Assembly (NCBI RefSeq): GCF_003259175.1
Contig: NZ_QGOK01000018.1
Location: 1-64,000 of the forward strand
Length of the DNA stretch: 64,000 nucleotides
Source: Marinomonas shanghaiensis
GTDB lineage: Bacteria > Pseudomonadota > Gammaproteobacteria > Pseudomonadales > Marinomonadaceae
Direction: 5' to 3'
The notes beneath the pieces are model-generated. The model searched no databases, was not told the DNA's origin, and saw only the letters and a list, made by a program, of their open reading frames with translations. Positions 21,651 to 31,605 of this stretch are shown in pieces. How positions within the stretch are numbered: the stretch's first letter is position 1; every line of letters begins with the position of its first letter. A program made the position numbers and the translations under genes.

Positions 21651-23030
21651 TTACTGGCAAACAGCCACTCTCCCATCTGTATTGTTCTGTTGTCTGTGCA
21701 TGTTCATCAATCCTTTTAGGTTGATCAAGAGCATCGGCAGTACGATCAATGTGAAGGCGATGTTGGATAAAGGAACAGCCAACCAAACCCCATCAATGCC
21801 TAGGTATTTTGGTAAGATGAGTAGAAATGGCAGCTGTATCAACATGTTTCCGACGGAGACAAACAGGGCTTGTCCGCTTTTACCAATGGCGACGAAGTAG
21901 ATAGATGACATGAATAAGAAGCCATCTAAAAACAATGCCATTAGGTGTAAATGAACACCATTTTTGCTTGCTTCAAGCAGTGCGTCGTTACCTGAAGTAA
22001 AAATGCCAATAAAGATTTCTGGAAAAAGGTTAAGCAGTATCACCAAAGCGATACCAGACCCAACAGTGACAGAAAACGCCAATTTTACGGTTTCGGTGAT
22101 GCGTTTGTATTGCTTAGCCCCTAAGTAATAACTCACCGGTGGCTGCAAGCCACTTACTAAACCTTCGGCGAAGAAGTAGTAACAACTTGCTAAGTAACCC
22201 ACAATGGCGAAAGCGGCTAGCTGTGTGGTGTCTCCGTAGGCCATAAATTGCATGTTATGGAACGCCATGACGAAGCTGAAGTAGATAAACATCACTAAGT
22301 TTGACGATCCCAACTGCACGATACGGATGGCGATGGCTTTATCAAGTTGCTTGACGGCCAGCTTGGTTTTGGCTTTTGCCGACGTAAAGTAATGTAGACA
22401 CAATACACAGGTCGTCAGTTGGGCAATTAGGGTGGCAATGGCTGCGCCTTTTAATCCCATGCCGAGGAGGCCTAAAAAAACATAGTCCAGAACGATGTTG
22501 GTTAAGGCACCAGCGATGATAAATACCGTCGCAAAGTTCGGGCTGTCGTCATTTCGGACCAGCATCGGCATGGCGCTCGCACCAATCGAAATAAGTGCAC
22601 CGAACGACATTATTTGTACATAGCTCCAGCTCATTTCCAGAATGACGCCTGTTGCGCCTTGAATATTGAGCAGACTTTTGCCAAACGCAATAAACACGAC
22701 AGACGCCAACAAGCCGATCAAAATGATCAAAAAAAGCGCTGTGACGAGTGTTGCTTGAGTAGCGGCAAGGTTTTTCTCGCCGCGATATTGGGACAATACG
22801 CTGCCACCGCCCATGCCCACCAGCAAACCAAAGCCCATTATTAAACCAAGCAGGGGAATAGCCATATTGATGCCTGCGAGCCCTTCTGCGCCAACAAAGT
22901 GGCCCACGAAAAAGCCATCAATAATCTGATACAGACCACTGACTAACATGGCGACGATGGAAGGAATCGCAAAACGCCAAAATGCGCCTGCAACAGATTG
23001 TGACGGTTGAACCGGTGTAGCGGCTTGCAT
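21651..23030 (-). CDS. MATE-family multidrug/Na+ antiporter
   Basis: Predicted 459 aa with about 12 membrane segments in two related halves. The early IPSIVAMLVSGLYQIIDGFF and GMGGGSVLSQYRGE segments are typical of the DinF/NorM-like MATE branch with a G-rich loop. It should export cationic drugs or metabolites across the inner membrane using Na+ or H+. A LysR-type gene starts 134 bp away on the other strand, so it is likely regulated by that protein. Confidence 0.9.
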   Translation of the reverse strand: MQAATPVQPSQSVAGAFWRFAIPSIVAMLVSGLYQIIDGFFVGHFVGAEGLAGINMAIPLLGLIMGFGLLVGMGGGSVLSQYRGEKNLAATQATLVTALFLIILIGLLASVVFIAFGKSLLNIQGATGVILEMSWSYVQIMSFGALISIGASAMPMLVRNDDSPNFATVFIIAGALTNIVLDYVFLGLLGMGLKGAAIATLIAQLTTCVLCLHYFTSAKAKTKLAVKQLDKAIAIRIVQLGSSNLVMFIYFSFVMAFHNMQFMAYGDTTQLAAFAIVGYLASCYYFFAEGLVSGLQPPVSYYLGAKQYKRITETVKLAFSVTVGSGIALVILLNLFPEIFIGIFTSGNDALLEASKNGVHLHLMALFLDGFLFMSSIYFVAIGKSGQALFVSVGNMLIQLPFLLILPKYLGIDGVWLAVPLSNIAFTLIVLPMLLINLKGLMNMHRQQNNTDGRVAVCQ

Positions 23031-23164
23031 AACTTAAATATCCAGAAGGTTAGATTGCAGGCATAATATATTTAATTGAGATATAAGAAAGTTAGTTACC
23101 ATCCGATTAAAGGATGGGTTGGAAGGGTTAGCGAGCGGCGAAATACCCGTTTTAGGAGTTTGTT

Positions 23165-24049
23165 ATGAATTGGACATTGGATCAGTTACTGGCGTTTGTT
23201 ACCGCTGCGGAGCTGGGTTCTTTTTCGGCCGCAGCCAGACAATTGAAAAAGGCACAATCGCGCATCAGCAGCGCCATCGCTAATTTAGAATTGGATTTAG
23301 GGTTTGAGTTATTTGATCGCCGTTCTAAATTCCCCGTATTAACGCCTCTGGGTAAAGAAATGCTTCCCGAAGCGAGAGCGGTACTTAACCAGTGCTTACG
23401 CCTAGACTCACGTGCGTTATCAGCGGCAAACAAAGAACCTATTTCGTTACGCATCGCGCTAGATGAAGCCTTGCCACTGGAAACCATCCACTCTATTTTC
23501 TCTCACGTTGGCGATTTATTTCCCAACACACATTTGGTGATCACTAACGGATCACAAGACGATATTGCCATTGCCATTGCGAATCAAAAAGCGGACATTG
23601 GTTTTATGATCAGCAACAGTGCCTTGCCACCAAAATTAATCATGCAATCTTTGGGATATTTTAAAAAAATCCTGATTGTCGGTAAAAAACACCCTCTTGC
23701 TCAAGAAAATGTTTTAAGCCTTGCGCAACTACAACAACACCGTCAGTTCGTACTGTGCAACCGTTCAGGAGAGAATCGCGAAAATGCCTTAAGCCCAAAT
23801 CATTGGGATTTAGACAGTTATTATTTGATTTGTGAATTGGTAACACAGAATCAAGGCTGGGCCATCGTGCCTGAGCATATAGCCAAAGCACATTGGTTTG
23901 TTGAGCAGATCAAAATTGCCAAAAGTGACTTCTTAACAGAACAGTTAATTGAAATAGGCATAGTAAAACGACTCGACAGCCCAAGCAGCAAACTGACAGA
24001 TTGGATTACTGAGCAAATGCGCCATTTAATGGACAATCGCGCTATTTAG
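23165..24049 (+). CDS. LysR-type transcriptional regulator
   Basis: Predicted 294 aa, full length for the family. The N-terminal helix-turn-helix is clear (FSAAARQLKKAQSRISSAIA), the rest is the effector-binding domain. Divergent from the MATE exporter gene with 134 bp between, the usual place for a LysR protein that controls its neighbour. Effector unknown. Start ATG at 23165 follows a TTAGGAG ribosome site. Confidence 0.92.
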   Translation: MNWTLDQLLAFVTAAELGSFSAAARQLKKAQSRISSAIANLELDLGFELFDRRSKFPVLTPLGKEMLPEARAVLNQCLRLDSRALSAANKEPISLRIALDEALPLETIHSIFSHVGDLFPNTHLVITNGSQDDIAIAIANQKADIGFMISNSALPPKLIMQSLGYFKKILIVGKKHPLAQENVLSLAQLQQHRQFVLCNRSGENRENALSPNHWDLDSYYLICELVTQNQGWAIVPEHIAKAHWFVEQIKIAKSDFLTEQLIEIGIVKRLDSPSSKLTDWITEQMRHLMDNRAI

Positions 24050-24073
24050 ATAATAGCGTTTCAAATAAGAGGG

Positions 24074-24577
24074 TTAAAACTCTCTACCAAGAAGCAAGAC
24101 GTCGTCTTTGATCTGTTCATTTTGGGCAATATTAGGCAGTAGTCCCCATTGCTCAAACCCTTGGCGTTTGAAGAAGTGCTGGCTTGTGAGGTTACTCGCG
24201 TAGATATAAGCGATAAGGTGAGTAAAACCTATGTAGTGACGTTCTTTTTCTAAGTAGTTAAACAATTGTGTGCCAATGCCTTTTCTATGCGAAGTGGGCA
24301 AAACATACAGGCTAATTTCGCTAGCAGAGTCGAAAGCAGGCAGTCCGTAGAAGGGTTCAATGGAGCACCACGCCATCACGTCACCCTGCTCTTCAAATAC
24401 GAGCATAGGGTGTTTGTCTGTCGCATTTTCCAGCCAATCCATGACCTCGAGCAAACCGATGTTCAATTGTCGATGACCGATATGATCGAATAAATCACAT
24501 TGCTGAAATATGCTCAAGATAGCAGGGGCATCGTCTAATATAGCGCGACGAATACCCTTGCTTACAGAAAACGACAT
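24074..24577 (-). CDS. GNAT-family N-acetyltransferase (phosphinothricin acetyltransferase-like)
   Basis: Predicted 167 aa. IRRAILDDAPAILSIF opening, SIEPFYGLPAF middle, and the acetyl-CoA site HRKGIGTQL followed by FKRQGFEQWG. The layout resembles the phosphinothricin/methionine sulfone acetyltransferases, which acetylate small amines in the cytoplasm. It is convergent with the LysR gene and 9 bp past the end of DUF2333 is on the same strand, so it may be read with that pair. Confidence 0.82.
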   Translation of the reverse strand: MSFSVSKGIRRAILDDAPAILSIFQQCDLFDHIGHRQLNIGLLEVMDWLENATDKHPMLVFEEQGDVMAWCSIEPFYGLPAFDSASEISLYVLPTSHRKGIGTQLFNYLEKERHYIGFTHLIAYIYASNLTSQHFFKRQGFEQWGLLPNIAQNEQIKDDVLLLGREF

Positions 24578-24586
24578 ACGTGACCA

Positions 24587-25606
24587 CTACCCCTGTTGGA
24601 GCAAACGACGTAGGTCAATAACGGCGGTGTTGGCACGGGCAATATAAGAAGCCATCACCAAAGAGTGATTTGCCAAGACACCAAAACCACTGCCATTTAA
24701 GATAAACGGCGACCAGATGCTGGCTTGTGTTGCTTCTAGCTCACGGATGATTTGGCGCAAACTAACCAATGCGTTTTTGTCTTGCAAGGTGAACACAAAG
24801 TCCACTTCTACCGCACGTAACATGTGGATCAGCGCCCAGCTTGTGCCTCTTGCTTCGTAGAATACGTCATCGACTTTAGACCAAGGGGTCCTGACATAAC
24901 GTGTATTTTCATCCGACTCTAATTGCGGTTTATCCTCTATAACACTGGCCGATAAACGCTGCGACAAGCTCCCGAGGCGAGTACTGACATCTGACAGCCA
25001 GTCCGCAAGGTTGTCAGCACGGGCATAAAACTGCGCTTTATTGTTGGACTCGCCTGATAAACGATCCAAGTATTCCATTAACTCTTTGTTACCACGGCGG
25101 TATTCACTTTCACTGGATGGCAAGGCCCAGCTTTTATTGTCAAAATTGAATTGTGGTTCAGCAATTTTTAAATTGACGTCTTCGGTAGACTGGGATTGCG
25201 AACGACTAAACTCTTTACGAAATGCCCTCGCTAAGTCACGAGACTGCACCAACACACCAAACTCCCAAGCAGGCATGTTATCCATGAAGACGCCAGGCGG
25301 CGTAATATCGTTAGAGATAAAACCACCCGGTTTTTCCAGTAACGTATCCACTATGGAATGCAATGTACTGGCCGTGGTGTAGCCAACAGCCAGTTTCTTA
25401 CTGTTGTCTAAATAACCGCGCTGGGCCGCTTTTTCTTTTGCCACCGCCACAACATCAAATTGATCTGGTTCACGGCTCCAGTACATGCCTAAAAAGCTGA
25501 GTAACACAGCCATTATCAGTATGGCAAAAAAAGCCACTTTCCCCATACCTGACATATTAATGTTTGGCTTTAAACTCTGCATTTTACCCTTTAACCGTGA
25601 CATCAT
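24587..25606 (-). CDS. DUF2333 family inner-membrane protein
   Basis: Predicted 339 aa. One membrane segment near the N-terminus (GKVAFFAILIMAVLLSFLG, about 23-41), then a large periplasmic, mostly helical domain with WSREPDQFDV right after the membrane. This matches the DUF2333 family found in many gammaproteobacteria; no function is known to me. It starts 9 bp after the lipoprotein gene with AGGTAGG between, so they form an operon. Confidence 0.82.
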   Translation of the reverse strand: MMSRLKGKMQSLKPNINMSGMGKVAFFAILIMAVLLSFLGMYWSREPDQFDVVAVAKEKAAQRGYLDNSKKLAVGYTTASTLHSIVDTLLEKPGGFISNDITPPGVFMDNMPAWEFGVLVQSRDLARAFRKEFSRSQSQSTEDVNLKIAEPQFNFDNKSWALPSSESEYRRGNKELMEYLDRLSGESNNKAQFYARADNLADWLSDVSTRLGSLSQRLSASVIEDKPQLESDENTRYVRTPWSKVDDVFYEARGTSWALIHMLRAVEVDFVFTLQDKNALVSLRQIIRELEATQASIWSPFILNGSGFGVLANHSLVMASYIARANTAVIDLRRLLQQG

Positions 25607-25615
25607 TGACCTACC

Positions 25616-26413
25616 TTAATCTTGTTGTAATTCCACTATGTTATCAGCGCGATGATACGTCATCGCACGAACACGAAACTCTGTAACACGACTATTAATG
25701 ATCTGATAAATCAAACGTGCTTCTTTGTCATTGGGCCAATAAATGATAATGGACTGCTGTGTCTTTGCCACTTCATCTATAATAGGCTGCATTCTGGCAA
25801 TTATCTCGTTTTCACTCAAACTAAAAAGATTACTTGGCAACGCGTATTGCCCTTCTTTTAGGGTTCTTTTCACGTCTTTGATGTTACCACTTTTATGCGT
25901 TTGGCCACGCTGCGATTTTATACGAGAAGACATTTCTGCAATCACGGGATCACCAGGATTCACAGAACGCGCATGCTCTAAATACAGAGCGGATTTTGCA
26001 TAGTCTTTACTCTGGGCCGCTTTCCAAGCCCACTGAGTATAAACGTCCACAATGGCACTTATGCCTTGACTAGCTCTAACGTTGCCAGGATCTCGACCCA
26101 ATGCCGCCTGAAAATATAAATTGGCATTGTCATCTACCGGCGTCAGAAAACGCTCTTCAGCAAGCGCTTCTTCGCCCATTGCAATCAAGTTTAGCGTAAC
26201 GCGTTCAAACGAGTTGGGCGTTTTCACCACTTTCGCTTGCTGCGCTGACGCTTTTACAGGCACAGGGGGCTTGCTCGCAGGGACTTGTTTTGGCGCTGCT
26301 TGCTGGGATTGTATTTTTGGTGCGGGCTGACTTTTCTGTGTTGGTTTTACATTTCCCTGACAACCTGTCAAGAAAACCCCAATAATTAGAAAAGAAACTA
26401 GGTTTTTACTCAA
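25616..26413 (-). CDS. lipoprotein with TPR-like repeats
   Basis: Predicted 265 aa. The signal peptide ends in a lipobox (FLTGC, Cys18), so it is a lipoprotein. A Pro/Lys/Gln/Ala-rich linker follows, then a helical region with TPR-like periodicity (NLYFQAALGRDPGNVRASQG and SALYLEHARSVNPGDP). Partner of the DUF2333 gene. The two could act together at the cell envelope; function not known. Divergent from dsbD with 110 bp between. Confidence 0.78.
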   Translation of the reverse strand: MSKNLVSFLIIGVFLTGCQGNVKPTQKSQPAPKIQSQQAAPKQVPASKPPVPVKASAQQAKVVKTPNSFERVTLNLIAMGEEALAEERFLTPVDDNANLYFQAALGRDPGNVRASQGISAIVDVYTQWAWKAAQSKDYAKSALYLEHARSVNPGDPVIAEMSSRIKSQRGQTHKSGNIKDVKRTLKEGQYALPSNLFSLSENEIIARMQPIIDEVAKTQQSIIIYWPNDKEARLIYQIINSRVTEFRVRAMTYHRADNIVELQQD

Positions 26414-26523
26414 TTTATCCCCTTGCGATTGGCAACTTAAAGATGGGTTGGTAGTCTACACCTTATACTCAGCGTGATGAAATATGGATTTACACAACTC
26501 GCTCAACTTGATTGAAGATATTT

Positions 26524-28350
26524 ATGCGCCCACTCGCTTTACTGTTTCTACTCTTGTTCCACAGCTTTTGCCAAGCGTTCACTTTCGGCCCCACATCAAG
26601 CCTTTCAAAACCCGATTTTTTACCTGTTGATCAAGCTTTTCAGTTATCTGTTTCCGCCCCGAAAGACGGTAAATTCATCGCCACATGGCAGATTCACGAC
26701 GGTTACTATTTATACCAAGAACAATTCAGCTTGTCTGGTGAACACGCGAATAAATTGCATTTTTCACCTTTTCCTGCCGGTGAAGCAAAACAAGACCCCT
26801 ATTATGGTGACGTCATCGTCTATCGTGATCAATTATCTCTACCGATCTACTATGACATCAAATTGGCACCAGGCACTCAGATTAATGCCATGTTAACGTA
26901 TCAAGGCTGTGCTGATAAGGGGTTGTGTTACGCGCCTCAAACCACGCCCATTCAATTTACCGTACCAACCTTGTCACCCGAAATAAGCGAAAATAACGTA
27001 CAAAACACGCCCCAACGTCCCCTCTATTCTGAGGCTCAATATAAACCTATCGAGCTTTCAGAAGCGCAAGCGGTCAGCCAACTGATGAGCAGCAATGCAC
27101 TGTGGACAACGCTGGCGATCGTATTTGGATTGGGATTACTACTCTCTTTAACGCCTTGCGTTCTTCCAATGATCCCTATTGTGAGCGCTATTGTGGTGGG
27201 TACTCGCCACTCAAGGCTTGGTGGCTTTTACTACAGCGCCGTTTATGTTTTTGCCATGGCGCTCACATACGCCATGATAGGTGGATTGGTTGGCATTTTT
27301 GGGACTCAGCTAAATTTGCAAGCGCAGCTTCAAAATCCGGTATTACTGGTGATCAGCGCCATTCTGTTTGTCTTTCTTGCGATGGCCATGTTTGGCGTTT
27401 ATGAACTCAGATTACCCAGTGCTTGGCAGCAACGCTTCCAACTGTCAAACAAGGAGTCTGGCTCGACATGGCAATCAAGTTTGAGTGTGTTTGCTGCTGG
27501 CGTGCTATCCACCCTTATCGTCTCACCCTGCGTCTCAGCCCCGCTCGCTGGCATTTTGCTTTTCATTAGTAGCCAAGGTGATGCTTGGTATGGTGCCATG
27601 ATGCTATTTGTCATGGCGCTTGGAATGGGGGTTCCTTTGCTGCTCGTTGGCGCATTTGGCCCGAAAATACTCCCGAAAAGCGGCGAATGGCTGCAAGATA
27701 TAAAGGTGCTAATGGGATTTGGTTTATTCGCCATGGCAATCTGGTTACTCACTCGTTGGGTACCAGCAAACAGTCACCTGTATCTATGGGGCGCACTTGC
27801 GTTGGCAGCCAGTGGCTATTTTGTTCATCGGTCATGCCGCCACACAGGCTCACACCCCGTCCGATGGTTTTTCGCCTTGGTGCTCTTTGTGATGGGTAGT
27901 ATGCAGTTTTTGGGGGGAGCAACAGGCAACACCACCCCTTTAACCCCCTTGAAAAATTTTTCATCGGCCTCAACAACATTAAAGCAAGACGTTGTTTTTG
28001 ATGCCACTATTACTAATTTAGACGAACTTAACGACATTATTGCCAATCAAGATACTCGACCAATCGTCTTGGATCTTTATGCCGATTGGTGTGTCAGCTG
28101 TAAAGTGCTAGAAGCCATGTTTGTGGCTCCTGACGTCTCACCCTTACTTAATCAGGTGCAGTTAATTAGAGTCGATGTCACAAAAAATTCCGCACAAAAT
28201 CAAGCTTTGATGCAGAAATTCCAACTATTTGGCCCGCCATCGCTGGTGTTTTTAGATCAGGATGGCAATGAACGCAAAACACTAACGCTGATGGGAGAAC
28301 CAACAAAATCGACTCTTATTAATAGGCTAGAGGCGATTACTTTGCCGTAA
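26524..28350 (+). CDS. dsbD: thiol:disulfide interchange protein DsbD
   Basis: Predicted 608 aa. It passes electrons from cytoplasmic thioredoxin through the membrane to periplasmic DsbC, DsbG and CcmG-type proteins. A signal peptide (PLALLFLLLFHSFCQA) leads an N-terminal periplasmic domain with paired Cys (QGCADKGLCYAP), a central membrane domain with TPCVLPMIPIV and SPCVSAPLAG, and a C-terminal thioredoxin domain with YADWCVSCK. All six redox cysteines are present. ATG at 26524 is preferred to the TTG at 26512 because it gives the cleaner signal peptide. Homologous in position to PA4845 of Pseudomonas. Confidence 0.95.
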   Translation: MRPLALLFLLLFHSFCQAFTFGPTSSLSKPDFLPVDQAFQLSVSAPKDGKFIATWQIHDGYYLYQEQFSLSGEHANKLHFSPFPAGEAKQDPYYGDVIVYRDQLSLPIYYDIKLAPGTQINAMLTYQGCADKGLCYAPQTTPIQFTVPTLSPEISENNVQNTPQRPLYSEAQYKPIELSEAQAVSQLMSSNALWTTLAIVFGLGLLLSLTPCVLPMIPIVSAIVVGTRHSRLGGFYYSAVYVFAMALTYAMIGGLVGIFGTQLNLQAQLQNPVLLVISAILFVFLAMAMFGVYELRLPSAWQQRFQLSNKESGSTWQSSLSVFAAGVLSTLIVSPCVSAPLAGILLFISSQGDAWYGAMMLFVMALGMGVPLLLVGAFGPKILPKSGEWLQDIKVLMGFGLFAMAIWLLTRWVPANSHLYLWGALALAASGYFVHRSCRHTGSHPVRWFFALVLFVMGSMQFLGGATGNTTPLTPLKNFSSASTTLKQDVVFDATITNLDELNDIIANQDTRPIVLDLYADWCVSCKVLEAMFVAPDVSPLLNQVQLIRVDVTKNSAQNQALMQKFQLFGPPSLVFLDQDGNERKTLTLMGEPTKSTLINRLEAITLP

Positions 28351-28368
28351 TTTCAAACAAGAACCCCT

Positions 28369-28420
28369 AGGTTTACTGCAGGCTAAAAATCAACCACAGT
28401 AAACATTTTTAGGTTTTTTT
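28369..28420 (+). terminator. likely rho-independent terminator of dsbD
   Basis: An 8-bp stem (GTTTACTG / CAGTAAAC) with an 18-nt loop, then a T-rich run (ATTTTTAGGTTTTTTT). The loop is long, so moderate confidence. Confidence 0.6.
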
Positions 28421-28743
28421 GCCGCATAACTGGACAATATCCTGCTTTTTATCGATAATTTCCAGTTACATGCTTTTACAATTCTTGTTTTTCATAAAAG
28501 CGCGATTTGCAGATTACAGCAAACTGTTACACAGAAATTTATACATAGAGAGTTTGAGCTAAGACAAAGACAGATAAGAACGTCAGTAGAAATAAACGAA
28601 AAAGCCGCTTTTGCAATCTTGCCGATAACGCTTTGAAAGGTATTTTGACCCCGTTTTAATCGTCGGTGGCACTGAGCAAAACCTCTAATAGTCGGTGACT
28701 TACGTATCACTGATATCATCCATACAGACAGAAGAGAGTAACC
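28421..28743. other. intergenic region before accB, no gene seen
   Basis: About 320 bp without a convincing gene. In Pseudomonas aroQ (about 450 bp) sits here; I see no trace of it. The stretch must hold the accBC promoter, but no -10/-35 pair stands out. It contains a repeated GTCGGTG about 35 bp apart (around 28662 and 28693). Confidence 0.6.
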
Positions 28744-29190
28744 ATGGACATTCGTAAAATCAAAAAACTGATCGAGCTTTTAGAAGAATCTAACGTCTAC
28801 GAGATTGAAATCAAAGAAGGCGAAGAAGCGGTTCGTATCAGTCGTGGTGGTGCGCCAGTTCAAGCACCTGTGATGCATGCTCCAATGATGGCGGCGCCTG
28901 CTGCTGCACCTGTTGCTGCCTCTACTGCAGCGCCTGAAGCACCAGCGGCAGTTACTGGCCATACGGTGAATTCTCCAATGGTTGGCACTTACTACAAATC
29001 TTCTGCGCCAGGTGCTAAACCTTTCATCCAAGTCGGCCAAAAAGTTAACGTGGGCGACACTATCTGCATCGTTGAAGCCATGAAAATGATGAACCAAATT
29101 GAAGCTGATAAATCTGGTACCATTGGCGCGATTCTTGTAGAAGATGGCGAGCCAGTTGAGTTTGACCAGCCTCTTATTACTATCATTTAA
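28744..29190 (+). CDS. accB: biotin carboxyl carrier protein of acetyl-CoA carboxylase
   Basis: Predicted 148 aa. It carries biotin between the carboxylase and carboxyltransferase sites of acetyl-CoA carboxylase, the first step of fatty acid synthesis. An N-terminal helical part ([20 protein letters not shown]) is followed by an Ala/Pro-rich linker and the biotinyl domain with EAMKMMNQ, whose Lys is the biotin site. Directly upstream of accC (19 bp gap), as in most proteobacteria. Confidence 0.97.
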   Translation: MDIRKIKKLIELLEESNVYEIEIKEGEEAVRISRGGAPVQAPVMHAPMMAAPAAAPVAASTAAPEAPAAVTGHTVNSPMVGTYYKSSAPGAKPFIQVGQKVNVGDTICIVEAMKMMNQIEADKSGTIGAILVEDGEPVEFDQPLITII

Positions 29191-29209
29191 TCAACGCAAA
29201 GGTTTCATC

Positions 29210-30550
29210 ATGCTCGATAAGGTATTGATTGCTAACCGAGGCGAAATCGCGCTGCGTATTTTACGCGCGTGTAAAGAGCTCGGTATCAAAACCGTTGCGG
29301 TTCATTCGAAAATTGACCGCGACTTATTACATGTGCGCCTTGCAGATGAATCTATCTGTATAGGACCCAATCCATCGTCTCAAAGTTACTTGAATATCCC
29401 TGCGATCATCAGTGCGGCTGAATTGACAGATACTTCTGCTATTCACCCAGGCTATGGTTTCCTTGCGGAAAACGCAGACTTTGCAGAACAAGTTGAAAAC
29501 TCTGGCTTCGTTTTTATCGGCCCAAAAGCAGAAACTATCCGCCTAATGGGTGACAAAGTGTCGGCTATCAGAGCAATGAAAGAAGCTGGCGTTCCGACTG
29601 TTCCTGGTTCAAATGGCCCAGTACCTTCTGACCCAGAAGAATGCTTGCGCGTTGCGAGAGAAATCGGTTTCCCTGTGATTGTTAAAGCGGCAGCAGGTGG
29701 TGGTGGTCGTGGTATGCGCGTTGTTCACAACGAAGGCAGCCTACTAAAATCCATTAGCATCACGCAATCTGAAGCAGGCTCTTACTTCGGCGACAGCACG
29801 GTTTATATGGAGAAATTCCTACAAAACCCTCGTCACGTGGAAGTTCAAGTCTTGGCTGATGGTCAAGGCAACGCGATTCACCTATACGACCGTGATTGCT
29901 CTTTGCAACGTCGTCACCAAAAAGTATTGGAAGAAGCACCAGCACCAATGTTGAATGAAGAGTCTCGTCAAGCGTGTTTAAAAGCGTGTGTCGATGCTTG
30001 TATCAAGATCAACTACCGTGGCGCGGGTACGTTTGAGTTCCTTTACGAAGATGGCAACTTCTACTTCATCGAAATGAACACACGTGTTCAGGTAGAACAT
30101 CCGGTTACCGAAATGGTGACGGGCGTAGACATTGTAAAAGAACAGCTTCGCATTGCGAGCGGCTTGCCTTTGTCTTTGAAACAAGAAGACATCAAACTCA
30201 ATGGCCATGCGGTTGAATCTCGTATCAACGCAGAAGACGCAAGAACCTTCATGCCATGTCCAGGTAAAGTGGAATATTTCCATGCACCAGGCGGTATGGG
30301 CGTTCGTGTTGACTCTCATTTATACAGTGGCTACACAGTACCACCTACGTACGATTCAATGATTGCTAAAATCATTTGTCATGCGCCTGACCGTACTGCT
30401 GCACTAAAACGCCTTTCTGGCGCTCTAGATGAAACCTTCATCGATGGTATCAAAACCAATATAGAGCTACAAAAAGACCTAGTAAATGATGCAAACTTCA
30501 TTGCTGGTGGCGTTAACATCCATTATTTGGAGAAAAAACTCGGTCTATAA
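29210..30550 (+). CDS. accC: biotin carboxylase of acetyl-CoA carboxylase
   Basis: Predicted 446 aa. It carboxylates biotin on AccB using ATP and bicarbonate. Opens [20 protein letters not shown]; the ATP-grasp loop [11 protein letters not shown] and later [14 protein letters not shown] are present. ATG at 29210 is chosen over an upstream in-frame start at 29144 because the extension overlaps accB. Length is normal. It ends at a strong hairpin. Confidence 0.97.
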   Translation: MLDKVLIANRGEIALRILRACKELGIKTVAVHSKIDRDLLHVRLADESICIGPNPSSQSYLNIPAIISAAELTDTSAIHPGYGFLAENADFAEQVENSGFVFIGPKAETIRLMGDKVSAIRAMKEAGVPTVPGSNGPVPSDPEECLRVAREIGFPVIVKAAAGGGGRGMRVVHNEGSLLKSISITQSEAGSYFGDSTVYMEKFLQNPRHVEVQVLADGQGNAIHLYDRDCSLQRRHQKVLEEAPAPMLNEESRQACLKACVDACIKINYRGAGTFEFLYEDGNFYFIEMNTRVQVEHPVTEMVTGVDIVKEQLRIASGLPLSLKQEDIKLNGHAVESRINAEDARTFMPCPGKVEYFHAPGGMGVRVDSHLYSGYTVPPTYDSMIAKIICHAPDRTAALKRLSGALDETFIDGIKTNIELQKDLVNDANFIAGGVNIHYLEKKLGL

Positions 30551-30561
30551 GGACTGGAGTT

Positions 30562-30596
30562 TTGCCCCTAGTGATAAGATAAATCACTAGGGGCAA
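30562..30596 (+). terminator. hairpin terminator after accC
   Basis: A 14-bp perfect stem (TTGCCCCTAGTGAT / ATCACTAGGGGCAA) with a 7-nt loop, then TCATTTT. Confidence 0.8.
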
Positions 30597-30669
30597 TCAT
30601 TTTCCTCTCGCCTCTCGCTCCAAGCTTCGCTATTCTATTCCTGTTTGTTTTATTGTTGGACTCCACTTT

Positions 30670-31560
30670 ATGCCTTGGCTTCAAATACGTATTCATACCA
30701 CGCCCGATCATGTCCCAGCTTTCGAAGACACCCTTCTTGATTGCGGTGCCTTGGTTGTCACTTTTGAAGACGTCCATGACGACCCTGTCTATGAACCAGA
30801 TCTCAACACGACGCCCCTGTGGAAACACACCAAAGTCACGGGATTATTCGAAGCGGACGCAGACATTGAGCATATTCGCCCGGTTGTGGAACACAAAGCC
30901 GCATCGTTAGGCGAAACAAACATGGACATGAAAATAGAAATACTTGAAGACAAAGACTGGGAAAGAGAATGGATGGACAACTATCATCCTATTCAATTTG
31001 GCGAACGTCTTTGGGTATGCCCAAGCTGGCGCCAAGTTCCTGACCCAAACGCGGTCACGCTGATGCTTGACCCAGGTTTGGCATTCGGCACGGGCACACA
31101 CCCTACAACAGCGCTGTGTCTCCAATGGCTAGACAGCATTGATTGCCAAGGCAAAACCATTATAGATTATGGCTGTGGTTCCGGCATACTCGGCATTGCA
31201 GGCTTATTGCTAGGCGCAAACAACATGGTGGGCATCGATATTGACCCGCAAGCGGTGCAAGCAACCGAAGCCAATGCAGAACGCAACAACATTGACCCAA
31301 GCCGCTTGGAAGTAAAGCTTCCACCATACGAATCAGACCTACAGGCTGACATTGTTGTGGCGAATATTCTTGCAGGTCCATTGGCCAACCTAGCACCTAC
31401 TATTTCTGCTTTAGTCAAAACGAAAGGCCAACTCGCCCTTTCAGGGATACTGGCTAATCAAGCTCAAGAAGTGATAGACGCCTATCAAGAATGGTTTACC
31501 ATTGACTCCATTACAGAAAAAGAAGAATGGGTTCGTATTGTCGGCACTAAGCACGCATAA
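30670..31560 (+). CDS. prmA: ribosomal protein L11 methyltransferase
   Basis: Predicted 296 aa. It trimethylates several amino groups of ribosomal protein L11 using S-adenosylmethionine. The MPWLQIRI N-terminal substrate-binding domain, LDPGLAFGTGTHPTT and the SAM loop DYGCGSGILGIAG are all present, as is VVANILAGPL. Normal length. It keeps its usual place between accC and the zinc-ribbon gene. Confidence 0.96.
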   Translation: MPWLQIRIHTTPDHVPAFEDTLLDCGALVVTFEDVHDDPVYEPDLNTTPLWKHTKVTGLFEADADIEHIRPVVEHKAASLGETNMDMKIEILEDKDWEREWMDNYHPIQFGERLWVCPSWRQVPDPNAVTLMLDPGLAFGTGTHPTTALCLQWLDSIDCQGKTIIDYGCGSGILGIAGLLLGANNMVGIDIDPQAVQATEANAERNNIDPSRLEVKLPPYESDLQADIVVANILAGPLANLAPTISALVKTKGQLALSGILANQAQEVIDAYQEWFTIDSITEKEEWVRIVGTKHA

Positions 31561-31605
31561 TCCCCCACTCACTCAGTATAGATTTAAACAGGAAGACAGT
31601 ACCCC

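Noticed and set aside
28492-28719. 75-aa minus-strand ORF in the dsbD-accB gap
   Set aside because: Lies antisense in the accBC promoter region with poor composition and no ribosome site; not an aroQ fragment.
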